From Pseudidiomarina sp. CB1 (GTDB lineage: Bacteria > Pseudomonadota > Gammaproteobacteria > Enterobacterales > Alteromonadaceae), in assembly GCF_024752025.1 (NCBI RefSeq), contig NZ_JANTPU010000001.1, positions 310,001 to 374,000 of the forward strand: DNA of 64,000 nucleotides, written 5' to 3'. This document shows, in pieces, positions 18,481-28,196 of this stretch (position 1 is its first letter; every line of letters begins with the position of its first letter). The translations under genes were made by a program, and so were the position numbers. Below the pieces are notes generated by a model, which saw nothing but the letters and a program-made list of their open reading frames with translations, was not told where the DNA came from and did no database searches.

Positions 18481-19194
18481 ATGGAAAAACGTACTGAACT
18501 CTATCGTGGTAAAGCCAAAACGGTTTTTACAACTGATGATCCGGAGCGTTTGGTCTTGCACTTTCGCAACGATACGTCGGCTTTTGATGGTGAGAAAGTC
18601 GAACAACTCGAACGCAAAGGCATGATCAATAATAAGTTTAATAACTTTATTATGGCAAAGCTTGAAGCAGCAGGTATTCCAACGCAGATCGATAAAGTCT
18701 TGAGTGATACCGATACGCTGGTAAAACGCCTGGACATGATTCCGGTCGAATGTGTTGTGCGTAATTACGCCGCGGGTAGTTTGGTGCGTCGGTTAGGTGT
18801 TGAAGAGGGCCAAGCTCTCTCGCCCGCAACGTTTGAGTTGTTTTTGAAGAATGACGCTTTGCATGACCCAATGATTAATGAAAGTCACGCCGTGGCGTTT
18901 GGCTGGGCGACTGCCGAGCAGCTTGCGAAAATGAAAGAACTTACCTTCCAAGTAAATGCCGTGTTGCTTAAGTTATTTGCCGATGCGGGTATGCTGCTCG
19001 TGGACTTCAAGTTGGAGTTCGGTGTGGATGCTAATGGCACCATCGTGTTGGGCGATGAATTCAGCCCAGATGGCTGTCGTCTGTGGGACGCTGAGACGCG
19101 CAAGAAACTTGATAAAGACCGTTTCCGTCAAGGCTTAGGTGGTGTGGTCGAAGCCTACGAAGAGGTTGCGCAACGCTTGGGTGTTCCGCTTTAA
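18481..19194 (+). CDS. purC: SAICAR synthase
   Basis: Phosphoribosylaminoimidazole-succinocarboxamide synthase, joining CAIR and aspartate in purine synthesis. The 237 residues match E. coli PurC exactly in length. Signatures are [10 protein letters not shown] with the ATP-binding region, [22 protein letters not shown] and the [14 protein letters not shown] metal-binding segment. Located 30 bases after bamC, as in many gammaproteobacteria, and ending in a four-base overlap with the stop of the next gene on the opposite strand. Confidence 0.98.
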   Translation: MEKRTELYRGKAKTVFTTDDPERLVLHFRNDTSAFDGEKVEQLERKGMINNKFNNFIMAKLEAAGIPTQIDKVLSDTDTLVKRLDMIPVECVVRNYAAGSLVRRLGVEEGQALSPATFELFLKNDALHDPMINESHAVAFGWATAEQLAKMKELTFQVNAVLLKLFADAGMLLVDFKLEFGVDANGTIVLGDEFSPDGCRLWDAETRKKLDKDRFRQGLGGVVEAYEEVAQRLGVPL

Positions 19195-19349
19195 GTATCG
19201 TCTTCGTCATCCCATGCATCGTGATGCGTTTTATCTTCTGAATGCCGTTGCTTAAGCGACGGCATTTTCATATGTGCGGTATGCTTTAGCAACATGATGT
19301 TGCCAATAACCACGGCAAAGACGACTAGCAAAATCAACCAAAAAGCCAT
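19191..19349 (-). CDS. DUF2897-like small membrane protein
   Basis: A 52-residue reading frame: one hydrophobic helix ([21 protein letters not shown]), then a short basic stretch and a very acidic end (DAWDDEDDT). This pattern fits DUF2897 proteins. The ATG lies inside the last codons of the M15 peptidase gene upstream, so the two are probably translationally coupled, and a GGGAGATAATGA ribosome site is present. The stop overlaps that of purC. Function unknown. Confidence 0.7.
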   Translation of the reverse strand: MAFWLILLVVFAVVIGNIMLLKHTAHMKMPSLKQRHSEDKTHHDAWDDEDDT

Positions 19350-20056
19350 TCATTATCTCCCGTGTTGGCCACCGGTGGGCAGATGTTATCGATATAGCGT
19401 TCTTTGAGGTCCGCAAGACAGCTAAGAACGTATTCCTTACCCGCTATCTCGTGCAGGTCAAGTGCTGCAACGAGCACATCCGTGGTCAATTGTTGCTGCG
19501 CTTGTTGTGCGTGCGTGTAATGACTTAAGTGCCAAGGCTCGGCAGCGACGCCACCACGGTACTGACGATAAGGAAAGAAGAAGCCGAAATCCGCCGCATG
19601 TTGGTAAAGCCACAGTGCTAGCTCATGGCAGGGACCACCTTCCTCGTATTCTTCAGGTAATAACTGCAAATCTAAGTCACCATGGGCGAATGGGCGTGGG
19701 TCAAAGACATCTAAGTCGGTGCCCCAATGATGTCGGCTCGCTCCCGGCAAGGCCGACCACGTCATGATGGCTTCAACTTTCTCGCCAATGGACAATTGAC
19801 TTGAGTCGAGCAGGGCGCCGTGACTATCGTAAAGTGGTGCGTTACCACTAAATTTGCGATTCCAAATCGCTTGTTGGCGAGAAAAATCACGAAAACCTGA
19901 GGCAATATCGAGGGCTAAACCGGCTTCGTGAGCAGCCGCCTGCATCGCTTTAAAGGCACCAAATACACTGTTCTGTAAACGCACTGTGGGGCGACAACAG
20001 GGGTCACTAACGACATGGCTGTCGACTTGTCCAGTAAGCTCTTCTGAACTCAGCAT
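19334..20056 (-). CDS. M15-family D-alanyl-D-alanine carboxypeptidase
   Basis: A 240-residue zinc peptidase of family M15 (VanY/DacB-like), acting on peptidoglycan peptide ends. Seen are [13 protein letters not shown], the zinc ligands in [13 protein letters not shown] (H...D) and the EPWHLSH motif carrying the third ligand and the catalytic Glu. No signal peptide is evident, so a cytoplasmic role in peptide recycling is possible. It overlaps the dapE stop by seven bases and probably shares the transcript, linking diaminopimelate synthesis with wall turnover. Confidence 0.88.
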   Translation of the reverse strand: MLSSEELTGQVDSHVVSDPCCRPTVRLQNSVFGAFKAMQAAAHEAGLALDIASGFRDFSRQQAIWNRKFSGNAPLYDSHGALLDSSQLSIGEKVEAIMTWSALPGASRHHWGTDLDVFDPRPFAHGDLDLQLLPEEYEEGGPCHELALWLYQHAADFGFFFPYRQYRGGVAAEPWHLSHYTHAQQAQQQLTTDVLVAALDLHEIAGKEYVLSCLADLKERYIDNICPPVANTGDNEWLFG

Positions 20057-21201
20057 AAGAGTTGCTCCAATAAGCTTTCGTACATGTCAGTAAGCTTGAT
20101 CAAGTCCTCGATGCTTACACATTCATCAACTTTGTGAATAGTTGCGTTGACTGGACCTAGCTCAATAACTTCAGCGCCCGTCGGCGCAATAAACCGTCCA
20201 TCCGAGGTGCCGCCGGCCGTGGAAAGTTGCGGTGCACGATCGGTATGATGTCGTACTGCCGCAACGGTAGCCTGGACCAAGTTGCCTTCAGCAGTTAAAA
20301 ATGGCTCGCCGTTAAGCTTCCAGTCGATAGCGTAATCAAGTTCATGCGCGTCAAGTATGGCATAAACACGTTGTTTGAGCTCCTCGGCGGTACTTTCAGT
20401 GCTGTAGCGGAAGTTAAAACTTACGTGAAACTCACCAGGAATAACATTTCCTGCTCCAGTGCCGGCGTTTACGTTGGAAATTTGGAAGCTGGTTGGCGGA
20501 AAGAAGTCATTACCGTGATCCCACTCGGTTGCTGCTAATACCGCCAGTGCGGGCGCTGCCTTGTGCACCGGATTGTCAGCCAAATGAGGGTAGGCGACAT
20601 GGCCTTGAATGCCGAATACGCGTAACTCACCGGACAGTGAACCGCGGCGACCATTTTTCACAACATCGCCAACATGGTTGGTGCTGGATGGCTCGCCAAC
20701 CACACACCACGTGATTTTCTCGGCGCGAGCTTCAAGGGTTTCAACAACTTTTGGAGTGCCGTTGATGAAAGGTCCTTCTTCGTCGCTGGTAATTAAAAAA
20801 GCAATACTCCCGTGATGGTCGGGAAAGCGTTGTACAAAACGCTCAGTTGCGACCAACATGGCCGCAAGGCTGCCTTTCATGTCAGCGGCGCCACGGCCGT
20901 AGAGCATTCCTTCGTGGATGGTCGGCTGGAAGGGCGGAAAACGCCACGCGTGTTCAACCCCTGCGGGAACCACGTCGGTGTGCCCAGCAAAACAAAAAAC
21001 GGGGCCTTGGCTACCGCGCCGCGCCCATAAATTAGTGGTATCAGCGAAGACCATACTCTCGAGATCAAAGCCGACTGCAGCGAGGCGCTCACCGATCAGT
21101 TGCTGGCACCCGGCATCTTCTGGGGTTACCGACATGCGTTCGATGAGAGCTTGAGCAAGCTGGATAACATCGTGCTCATTCGGGTTACTGGGGGTGCGCA
21201 T
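20050..21201 (-). CDS. dapE: Succinyl-diaminopimelate desuccinylase
   Basis: Di-zinc M20 hydrolase of the lysine/diaminopimelate pathway. The start is set at 21201 ([15 protein letters not shown]), five bases after the yffB stop, giving 383 residues. Motifs are GHTDVVPAG with a zinc His, [10 protein letters not shown] with the bridging Asp, [12 protein letters not shown] with catalytic and ligand Glu, and the C-terminal His in [11 protein letters not shown]. Gene order yffB-dapE is widespread in gammaproteobacteria. Confidence 0.96.
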   Translation of the reverse strand: MRTPSNPNEHDVIQLAQALIERMSVTPEDAGCQQLIGERLAAVGFDLESMVFADTTNLWARRGSQGPVFCFAGHTDVVPAGVEHAWRFPPFQPTIHEGMLYGRGAADMKGSLAAMLVATERFVQRFPDHHGSIAFLITSDEEGPFINGTPKVVETLEARAEKITWCVVGEPSSTNHVGDVVKNGRRGSLSGELRVFGIQGHVAYPHLADNPVHKAAPALAVLAATEWDHGNDFFPPTSFQISNVNAGTGAGNVIPGEFHVSFNFRYSTESTAEELKQRVYAILDAHELDYAIDWKLNGEPFLTAEGNLVQATVAAVRHHTDRAPQLSTAGGTSDGRFIAPTGAEVIELGPVNATIHKVDECVSIEDLIKLTDMYESLLEQLLC

Positions 21202-21206
21202 CGCTA

Positions 21207-21557
21207 TTAGAGTCCCATGACCTGACGCCATTGTGTCTCGTTAAAACCAACCGCAATGTGTTCGTCCACAGAGAGTACTGGCCGCTTCATCAGCGTAGGA
21301 TAACGTTGCAGCAGTTCAATTGCGACGCCATCATCGGCGAGCGCACGTTCCTTGTCACTGAGTTGACGCCAGCTGGTGCTACGCTTGTTGACCAAGGTGT
21401 CGCGATCAACCTGCTGTAGCCACTGATTAAGGGTGTCGGCAGGCAATGGTTGCTCACGAACATCATGGAAGTCATAATCAACTTGGTGTTGATCAAGAAA
21501 ACGGCGGGCTTTGCGAACGGTGTCGCAGTTGGGAATTCCATAAATTGTTGCGGTCAT
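21207..21557 (-). CDS. yffB: ArsC/Spx-family protein YffB
   Basis: A 116-residue thioredoxin-fold protein of the ArsC/Spx group. It begins [20 protein letters not shown], with the single conserved Cys near residue 11, and keeps the [14 protein letters not shown] segment that corresponds to the ArsC anion site. YffB proteins bind glutathione; their true reaction is not established. First gene of the yffB-dapE-M15-DUF2897 operon. The divergent promoter region with yfbV contains DnaA-box-like sites. Confidence 0.88.
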   Translation of the reverse strand: MTATIYGIPNCDTVRKARRFLDQHQVDYDFHDVREQPLPADTLNQWLQQVDRDTLVNKRSTSWRQLSDKERALADDGVAIELLQRYPTLMKRPVLSVDEHIAVGFNETQWRQVMGL

Positions 21558-21611
21558 TTTTTACTCTTTGTGACAGGCTTGAAACACATGCTATGCATTG
21601 TGACAAAAGCC

Positions 21612-21641
21612 ATGTGGATTCTCCACAGTTTGTGTGGATAA
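21612..21641. promoter_or_regulatory. DnaA-box cluster between yffB and yfbV
   Basis: Within 30 bases there are three DnaA-type sites: TGTGGATTC at 21613-21621 (7 of 9), TTCTCCACA at 21619-21627 (8 of 9) and a perfect TGTGGATAA at 21633-21641. An A+T-rich stretch of about 40 bases follows. The match is direct; any effect on replication or transcription is inference. Confidence 0.45.
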
Positions 21642-21696
21642 GTCTGTGAGTTAGCTGCTGTGAACTAGTTAAACTAATGAAATCTATATAAATAAT

Positions 21697-21721
21697 GATA
21701 TGGTCAATGCTTGACCATATC
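21697..21721. promoter_or_regulatory. Perfect 11-base inverted repeat before yfbV
   Basis: GATATGGTCAA and TTGACCATATC are exact inverted copies separated by TGC, ending 28 bases before the yfbV start. It could be an operator for a dimeric regulator or an mRNA hairpin in the leader. There is no T-run after it, so a terminator is unlikely. Confidence 0.55.
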
Positions 21722-21749
21722 GATCAAAAAGCGTGGGTTTCGGACAAAA

Positions 21750-22163
21750 ATGAAGCAATCGATTTGGCAAGTTTTTAAAAGTGGGCAAGAGTATGCGGCG
21801 ATTTGGCCGCACCATGCCGTTGTCGCTGCAATGACCGAAACTCGGGTAGTGCCAGGCGTGAAGTTTGCTGCAAAGTGGATGCCAGCTGCTGCGGTGATCA
21901 ATTTATGGGTGCAGTATCAGTGGCTGGGCAGCACAATGTTGCCGCAAGCCATGGTGAGTTCGTTGTTTCTGTTATCGGTGCCTGTGCAGGGGTGGTATTG
22001 GCTGGGGCGGCGGGCGCTAAGTCAGCTGGATCCGCGCCTGAAGCATTGGTATTTGGAGTTGGCACAAAAATTACAAGTGCAGCCGCGCGCCAAGCCCATT
22101 CGGATGGACTTGGCAAAGTTGCTCAATAAAGCGTTGCGGGAACTGCCTCCAGACGAGCACTAA
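21750..22163 (+). CDS. yfbV: UPF0208 membrane protein YfbV
   Basis: A 137-residue inner-membrane protein with two hydrophobic segments (about residues 43-62 and 67-87). The sequence KSGQEYAAIWP near the N-terminus and SLFLLSVPVQGWYWLGRRA match the YfbV/DUF412 family. The ATG at 21750 was preferred to an upstream TTG because it fits the family N-terminus. E. coli YfbV has been linked to chromosome organisation near the terminus, but a precise function is not known. Confidence 0.87.
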   Translation: MKQSIWQVFKSGQEYAAIWPHHAVVAAMTETRVVPGVKFAAKWMPAAAVINLWVQYQWLGSTMLPQAMVSSLFLLSVPVQGWYWLGRRALSQLDPRLKHWYLELAQKLQVQPRAKPIRMDLAKLLNKALRELPPDEH

Positions 22164-22172
22164 AGCTGCTTG

Positions 22173-22982
22173 TTAAAGTTTAAAATCACTCCAAATAGGT
22201 GCATGATCTGAAGGCTTCTCGATGCCGCGCAAGTCGTAATCTATACCGCTACTGACTAATTTATCGGCCAAACTGGCGGTGGCTAAAATCAAGTCAATGC
22301 GCAGACCGCGGTTATCATCGAAGCCCCGTGATCGATAATCAAACCAGCTGAATTGGTCCGTCACGTCTTGATGTTGTAGGCGATAGGTGTCGACTAAACC
22401 CCAGTCTAATAAGGTGTTCAGCCATTCGCGTTCTTCAGGCAAAAAGCTACATTTGCCAGTGCGTAACCAGCGCTTGGCGTTATCGTCGCCAATACCGATA
22501 TCACAATCTTGATGGGAAATATTCATGTCGCCCATAACGACAACAGGTTGCCCAGCATCAAGTTCAGTGTTCAAGTAATTCATCAAATCCGCGTAGAACT
22601 TCTCTTTAGCCGGAAATTTTAACGGGTGGTCGCGACTTTCACCTTGCGGGAAGTAGCCGTTTAAAATGCGTACGCGACTTCCATCTGCTTGCACGTAATC
22701 GCCCATGATCATACGGCGCTGTGCCTCTTCACCGTCATTTGGAAAGCCAAACTGAGGATTTTCTAAAGGCTGTTTGCTGAGCAAGGCGACACCGTAATGG
22801 CCTTTTTGGCCGTGGAAGAGCACGTGGTAACCTAGCGCTTCAACATCGGCAAGTGGAAACTGATCATCATGTACTTTCGTTTCTTGCAGACCAATCACGT
22901 CCGGCTGGTGCTTTTCAATCAGGGCCTGCAATTGATGTAAGCGTGCGCGAATACCGTTGATGTTAAAAGAAATCACTTTCAT
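22173..22982 (-). CDS. xthA: Exonuclease III
   Basis: Mg2+-dependent AP endonuclease and 3'-5' exonuclease of base-excision repair, 269 residues. The start [18 protein letters not shown] is typical, and the metal-binding Glu is in [27 protein letters not shown] supplies Asn and Asp of the active site, and [10 protein letters not shown] at the C-terminus holds the catalytic His. Stand-alone gene convergent with yfbV. Confidence 0.97.
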   Translation of the reverse strand: MKVISFNINGIRARLHQLQALIEKHQPDVIGLQETKVHDDQFPLADVEALGYHVLFHGQKGHYGVALLSKQPLENPQFGFPNDGEEAQRRMIMGDYVQADGSRVRILNGYFPQGESRDHPLKFPAKEKFYADLMNYLNTELDAGQPVVVMGDMNISHQDCDIGIGDDNAKRWLRTGKCSFLPEEREWLNTLLDWGLVDTYRLQHQDVTDQFSWFDYRSRGFDDNRGLRIDLILATASLADKLVSSGIDYDLRGIEKPSDHAPIWSDFKL

Positions 22983-23142
22983 AGAAGTTTACTTCCGTCA
23001 TCCAAGTTTTAAAGATAATAAATGTTAATCAGGATACCAGAAGGTCTGCGAGGGTGCGACCTCGAGGCTGTCGCTAAGGTAAATTTTGGGTATACTGGCG
23101 GCATCACAAAGAACGAATAAAAATGTAAGCGGAGAGAGCAAC

Positions 23143-24210
23143 ATGGCAACCCAATGGTTGCAGTTACGTGCGGGTAAGCGTGCGTGGTTGCAGATTAAGG
23201 AACAGGGACTTTCACAGCAAGATGTTCAATTACTGGTAGGGGCATCAGGTGGGCCTAAATGGTTCGTGCTACAGGGTCTTGATCGGTATTTGTTTGGGGA
23301 GTTCTTTGCTGGCCGTGAAACATCGCTGGACCTGCTCGGAACTTCCGCCGGTGCATGGCGTTTCGCAGCTCTGGGCCAACGTGATCCGGTTGCCGCTAGC
23401 GAACTCTTTGCGCGTCTGTATAGCACGCAAACGTACAGTGAAAAGCCTGATGTTCGCGAAATTACTGACGAAGCCCGAAAATTGCTCGCCGAGTACATTC
23501 CAGATAGCGCGGTGGAAGACATTTTAAGCCAAGAACGCTTCCGTCATCATTGGATTGTTGTGCGTTGTCGCGGCCTTACTGCAGTTGAAGGCAAACGGCA
23601 AATGTTCGGCTTACTCGCATCTGCTGCAGCAAATACTGTTAAGCGTAAATGGCTTGGTAAATTTTATGAGCGTGTGATTTTTCATCATCCAGCATCTTCG
23701 GCAGCTTTTACTGAGCACTGGAACGATTTGCCAACCCGCTATGCCACCTTGAGTAGGGAGAATTTCAAGCAAGCGCTACTTGCTACTGGCTCGATTCCGA
23801 TGGTACTCGAGGGGGTGCGTGATATTCCTGGTGCACCGGCGGGGATCTATCGTGATGGTGGCGTGACCGATTATCATTTTGATCTGGACTTTAGTGGCGT
23901 GAACGGTCTTGTGTTCTATCCGCATTTCCATCAAGAGGTGATTCCGGGCTGGTTTGATAAAGGCTTGAAAAAACGTCGTACTACCGGTGCATTGTGGCCG
24001 AATGTGATCCTTTTAACGCCAACCCAAGAATTTATTGACGCATTACCGTATCAAAAAATTCCTGACCGTAACGATTTTGCCAACATGGCCGCCGACGAAC
24101 GCATTAAATATTGGCAACAAGCCGTTGACCAAGGTCGTCGTATGGCTGACCAACTGCATGAGTGGATTGCCACTGATCGCATTCGCGACCATGTTGAGCT
24201 GTGGACCTAA
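23143..24210 (+). CDS. Patatin-like phospholipase family protein
   Basis: A 355-residue protein with the patatin arrangement: the Gly-rich oxyanion loop GASGGPKW at residues 33-40, the nucleophile motif GTSAG at 66-70 (Ser 68) and the dyad Asp in YRDGGVTDYHF. The ATG at 23143 follows a GGAGAGA ribosome site. No signal peptide or membrane helix is seen, so it probably acts on phospholipids from the cytoplasm. It lies 14 bases before hemH, on the same strand, and the two may be co-transcribed. Substrate unknown. Confidence 0.85.
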   Translation: MATQWLQLRAGKRAWLQIKEQGLSQQDVQLLVGASGGPKWFVLQGLDRYLFGEFFAGRETSLDLLGTSAGAWRFAALGQRDPVAASELFARLYSTQTYSEKPDVREITDEARKLLAEYIPDSAVEDILSQERFRHHWIVVRCRGLTAVEGKRQMFGLLASAAANTVKRKWLGKFYERVIFHHPASSAAFTEHWNDLPTRYATLSRENFKQALLATGSIPMVLEGVRDIPGAPAGIYRDGGVTDYHFDLDFSGVNGLVFYPHFHQEVIPGWFDKGLKKRRTTGALWPNVILLTPTQEFIDALPYQKIPDRNDFANMAADERIKYWQQAVDQGRRMADQLHEWIATDRIRDHVELWT

Positions 24211-24224
24211 TATGAGGTAAGTAA

Positions 24225-25313
24225 ATGGACTATCGCGGGTATCCGAATTTCGCGCACGAACAGACTGATAGAATCGGTGTGTTAATCACTAACTTGGGTA
24301 CGCCTGACGCACCCGACACACCTTCGTTACGCCGCTATCTCAAGGAGTTCTTGTCAGATCCTCGGGTGGTCGAAGTACCCCGTGTGTTGTGGTGGCTGAT
24401 CTTGAATGGGGTTATTTTGCGCATTCGACCCAAGCGTTCAGCGGCAGCCTATCGCACCGTTTGGACCGAGCGTGGCTCACCGCTGTTGTTTCACACCGCA
24501 GATCAAGCTGAGCAGCTGCAACAGCGTTTTGCCCAACAGTACGGCGACGACGTAGTAGTGCGTTATGCCATGCGCTATGGCTCACCGAGTATGGCGCAAG
24601 TGCTCGATGATATGCTAGCGAGTGGTGTGCGTAAATTAGTATTGTTACCACTGTACCCACAGTATTCAGCGGCAACGACGGGTTCAACCTTTGATGCCTT
24701 AGCCAAAGATTTCACCAGCCGTCGTTGGTTGCCGGACTTGCGCTTTATTAGCCACTACCATGACGATGCCGGTTACATTCAGGCTTGTGCTGAACAGATC
24801 AAGACCTTTTGGGCCGAGCATGGGCAAGCGGATAAGTTGATCTTCTCTTATCACGGTGTCCCCTTGAAGTACCTGGAAAAAGGTGATCCCTATCATTGCG
24901 AATGTCACAAGACATCGCGTTTAATAGCAGAAGCGTTGGGACTTAATAAAGATCAGTACTTAACTACATTTCAATCGCGTTTTGGTCGCGAGGAGTGGCT
25001 GAAGCCCTATACTGACGAGACCTTGCAAAAACTGCCGAACCTTGGCTGCAAAAACGTACAGGTATTCTGTCCGGGGTTCAGCGCCGATTGCTTAGAAACG
25101 ATCGAAGAAATTGGTGAAGAGAATCGTGAGTATTTTATGGCAGCCGGCGGCGAATCTTATGCTTACATTCCCGCACTCAACGCAACTGCGAAGCATATTG
25201 ATGCCTTGCATGCTATCGTGCAACGTGAGATACAAGGTTGGGAATTACAACGCGATTCCGAACTCACCGCTAAGCTTGCGAAGCATCGTGAGGAGAATTA
25301 CGGAACGCTATAA
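24225..25313 (+). CDS. hemH: Ferrochelatase
   Basis: Inserts Fe2+ into protoporphyrin IX, the last step of heme synthesis. The 362 residues are close to the usual proteobacterial length. Visible landmarks are the N-terminal GVLITNLGTPDAPDTPSLRRYL, the catalytic His region SYHGVPLKYLEKGDPYHCEC, the QSRFGREEWLKPYT strand and the metal-site CPGFSADCLETIEEI (catalytic Glu). It sits between the patatin gene and a phospholipase D-like gene, all plus strand with short gaps. Confidence 0.97.
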   Translation: MDYRGYPNFAHEQTDRIGVLITNLGTPDAPDTPSLRRYLKEFLSDPRVVEVPRVLWWLILNGVILRIRPKRSAAAYRTVWTERGSPLLFHTADQAEQLQQRFAQQYGDDVVVRYAMRYGSPSMAQVLDDMLASGVRKLVLLPLYPQYSAATTGSTFDALAKDFTSRRWLPDLRFISHYHDDAGYIQACAEQIKTFWAEHGQADKLIFSYHGVPLKYLEKGDPYHCECHKTSRLIAEALGLNKDQYLTTFQSRFGREEWLKPYTDETLQKLPNLGCKNVQVFCPGFSADCLETIEEIGEENREYFMAAGGESYAYIPALNATAKHIDALHAIVQREIQGWELQRDSELTAKLAKHREENYGTL

Positions 25314-25338
25314 TTTGTAACAGGAATGGGCAAGAGGA

Positions 25339-26820
25339 GTGCTAACCAGGGTGGCACCGCAATCTGCACAAGCTCAAAGTCTAAGCACCGCAATTTCACC
25401 ATTGCTGCAAGAGCATGCCGGTGAAAGTGGTGTCATCCCGTTAGTGGACGCACGTGAAGCCTTTGCGGCAAGGGTTTTGTTGGCTCGTCAAGCACAACGC
25501 AGCCTTGACGTGCAGTACTACATTTGGCGGCATGACATTACTGGTACGCTGATGTTCGAAGCCCTGCACGAAGCCGCTGAACGCGGTGTCAAAGTGCGCC
25601 TGTTGTTAGATGACCATAATACCGTAGGCCTTGATGCGACGCTCAAAGGCCTGCACCAACACCCTAATATTGAAGTGCGACTTTTTAATCCGCTGAAGTT
25701 ACGGCGGCCGCGCTTTTTAAACTATTTAGTCGACTTTCGTCGCTTGAATCGCCGCATGCATAACAAAGCCTTCGTCGTCGATGGGCAGGTGGTCATCAGC
25801 GGCGGTCGCAATATTGGCGATGAATACTTTGGCGCCACGAGTGATATTCTTTTTGCCGATTTGGATGCGTTATTGATAGGCGAAGTTGTGGCTGCGGTGG
25901 AGCAAGACTTCGAGCGTTATTGGCAAAGTGAATCAGCGGTACCTCTGGATAAGCTGTACAGCTTTACTAAGCCACAAAGCTTAGCGACGCTGCACAAAGT
26001 GGCCAAGCGTTACGAACAGGATCCACGCGCTCAAGCCTACGTCAATGCCGTCGAGCACCTTCCGTTTATCGATAAGTTACGACACCAAGAAGTCGAAATA
26101 TATTGGGCTAAAACCCAATTGGTGAGTGACTCGCCAGCTAAAGCGCTTGGCCGGGCAAAGCCACAGCAAATGTTGCCGCATCAGCTACAACAAACGATCG
26201 GCGAGCCGCAATCTCATGTCACACTGGTTTCGCCGTATTTTGTTCCCACCCGCACTGGCGTCAATGAGCTTATTGCCATGGCCAAGCGTGGCGTGCAAAT
26301 CATCGTATTGACGAACTCCCTAGAGGCAACGGATGTCGCTATTGTGCATGCCGGTTATGCCAAATGGCGAAAGAAGTTGTTACGTCATGGCATTCAATTG
26401 TTTGAAATGCAACATTTAACGCCATTAGCGCGCCGTGAAAAACGCAAAGAGCGGCGTCAACGTTTGAAAGGTAAAGAGCGATTTGGCACATCGGCTTCGA
26501 GCCTGCATGCCAAGACCTTTATGGTGGACATGGCCCGCGTGTTTATTGGTTCGCTAAATTTTGACCCGCGCTCAGCGGCGATTAACACCGAGCTTGGCTT
26601 TGTTATGCACAGTAAAGCGCTGGCGAGTCGTATCGAGCAGGCGATTATCAGTACCTTGCCGAACTATGCCTACCAGCTACGCTTAATAAAGAATAAAGTG
26701 GTTTGGATAGAGCGCTTGGGTAAACAAAAATCATGGTACTACTCTGAACCTAATGCGTCGATTTGGCGGCGTCTTGCCGTGCGAATTCTTGAGCGCTTGC
26801 CGATCGAGCGCTTTCTCTAA
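25339..26820 (+). CDS. Phospholipase D-like (cardiolipin synthase family) protein
   Basis: A 493-residue protein with two HKD motifs: MHNKAFVVDG (His 141, Lys 143, Asp 148) followed by SGGRNIGDEYF, and LHAKTFMVDM (His 390) followed by GSLNFDPRS. It resembles the YmdC/ClsC group, which makes cardiolipin from phospholipids. The start is uncertain: the GTG at 25339 lies too close to AAGAGGA, and a GTG at 25351 is an alternative. There is no N-terminal membrane anchor. The next gene follows after 11 bases. Confidence 0.85.
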   Translation: MLTRVAPQSAQAQSLSTAISPLLQEHAGESGVIPLVDAREAFAARVLLARQAQRSLDVQYYIWRHDITGTLMFEALHEAAERGVKVRLLLDDHNTVGLDATLKGLHQHPNIEVRLFNPLKLRRPRFLNYLVDFRRLNRRMHNKAFVVDGQVVISGGRNIGDEYFGATSDILFADLDALLIGEVVAAVEQDFERYWQSESAVPLDKLYSFTKPQSLATLHKVAKRYEQDPRAQAYVNAVEHLPFIDKLRHQEVEIYWAKTQLVSDSPAKALGRAKPQQMLPHQLQQTIGEPQSHVTLVSPYFVPTRTGVNELIAMAKRGVQIIVLTNSLEATDVAIVHAGYAKWRKKLLRHGIQLFEMQHLTPLARREKRKERRQRLKGKERFGTSASSLHAKTFMVDMARVFIGSLNFDPRSAAINTELGFVMHSKALASRIEQAIISTLPNYAYQLRLIKNKVVWIERLGKQKSWYYSEPNASIWRRLAVRILERLPIERFL

Positions 26821-26831
26821 GGAGCTTAGCT

Positions 26832-28196
26832 ATGCGTTTAACCTTTTTGGGTGCGAGTGAAACGGTCACGGGTTCGAAGTACTTGTTGGAAACTGATACC
26901 ACGCGAGTGCTTATCGATTGTGGTCTATTTCAGGGCTATAAATGGCTGCGTGAACGCAATTGGCAGCCGTTACCACTCGGTATTAATGATGTTGATGCAG
27001 TGGTGCTGACGCACGCCCACCTCGATCACTCCGGTTATCTACCGGTGTTATACGAACACGGCTTTCGTGGGCCCGTTTACACCCATTATGGAACTGTTGG
27101 ATTGTGCCAAATTTTGTGGCCCGACAGTGGGCGGATTCAGGAAGAAGATGCGAAGTTTTTGCAAAAACACAAACTAAGCAAGCATCAAGATCCGCGGCCG
27201 CTCTACGATGAAGCCACGGCAGAAGCAGCTTTAAAGCTATTGCATGGCATTGGTTTTGATAAGCCGTTTCGTATTGGTGATATCAACTTCACCTTACAAC
27301 CTGCTGGTCATATTCTAGGTGCAGCCAGCGTGGTTGCCGAGCATGAAGGTGTGCGTATCGGTTTCAGTGGTGACGTTGGGCGCCCCAATGATATTTTAAT
27401 GAAGCCACCTCGACCGCTACCGGAGGTGGATTATTTGCTACTCGAATCAACTTACGGCGATCGTCGCCATCCGGAGACTGATCCGTGGGAAGAGCTTGCC
27501 GAAGTGGTGAACGAGACAGCCGCAGCCGGTGGAGTACTCATGATCCCTAGCTTTGCGGTCGGCCGTGCGCAGCTGCTACAGCACATGCTGGTCACCTTAA
27601 TGAGCGATGGTCGTATTCCACGCTTGCCTATTTTTCTAGATAGCCCGATGGCCATTAGTGTCTCGGACGTGTACGGCGAGCAACATGACCATCATCGCCT
27701 TACGCAACAACAGTGTGAAGCTGCTGAGAGAGCGGTGATTTATACCCACAGCGTCGATGAGTCAAAGGCTATAGCGCATCAGGGGGCGCCGCATATTATT
27801 ATTGCTGGCAGCGGTATGGCCACAGGTGGCCGTATTTTGCATCATTTCAAGCACTGGCTTAGCGATCATCGCAGTACGGTGCTATTTAGTGGCCACCAAG
27901 CTGGAGGTACCCGTGGTGCGAAAATGGTGCAGGGCAACGAACGTATTAAATTGCACGGTGAATGGTTGTCGGTGAAGGCTAAGATTCGTCAACTAGAAGG
28001 TTTGTCTGGGCATGCGGATTACGCTGAAATTGGCGCTTGGTTAGCACAATCAGCCTTACCGCGAAACGCCAAAGTCTTTCTAGTTCATGGTGAACCCGAC
28101 GCGTTAGAAGCAATGTCTGATTATCTAAAGCAAACCACTACCTACGATGTTCGTGTGGCGGCTTACCGACAAGTACTGCATTTGAACGGCCATTAA
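26832..28196 (+). CDS. Metallo-beta-lactamase/beta-CASP ribonuclease family
   Basis: A 454-residue MBL-fold protein with a beta-CASP insert and C-terminal RMMBL part. The zinc motif HAHLDHSG starts at residue 61. Later ligands are in QPAGHILGAAS, GFSGDVG and the terminal HGEP, and the beta-CASP and RMMBL signatures include FLDSPMA, AGSGMATGGRILHH and LEGLSGHADY. Bacterial relatives are thought to act as ribonucleases like CPSF-73, but the substrate is untested. Follows the phospholipase D gene with AAGGAG six bases before the ATG. Confidence 0.9.
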   Translation: MRLTFLGASETVTGSKYLLETDTTRVLIDCGLFQGYKWLRERNWQPLPLGINDVDAVVLTHAHLDHSGYLPVLYEHGFRGPVYTHYGTVGLCQILWPDSGRIQEEDAKFLQKHKLSKHQDPRPLYDEATAEAALKLLHGIGFDKPFRIGDINFTLQPAGHILGAASVVAEHEGVRIGFSGDVGRPNDILMKPPRPLPEVDYLLLESTYGDRRHPETDPWEELAEVVNETAAAGGVLMIPSFAVGRAQLLQHMLVTLMSDGRIPRLPIFLDSPMAISVSDVYGEQHDHHRLTQQQCEAAERAVIYTHSVDESKAIAHQGAPHIIIAGSGMATGGRILHHFKHWLSDHRSTVLFSGHQAGGTRGAKMVQGNERIKLHGEWLSVKAKIRQLEGLSGHADYAEIGAWLAQSALPRNAKVFLVHGEPDALEAMSDYLKQTTTYDVRVAAYRQVLHLNGH

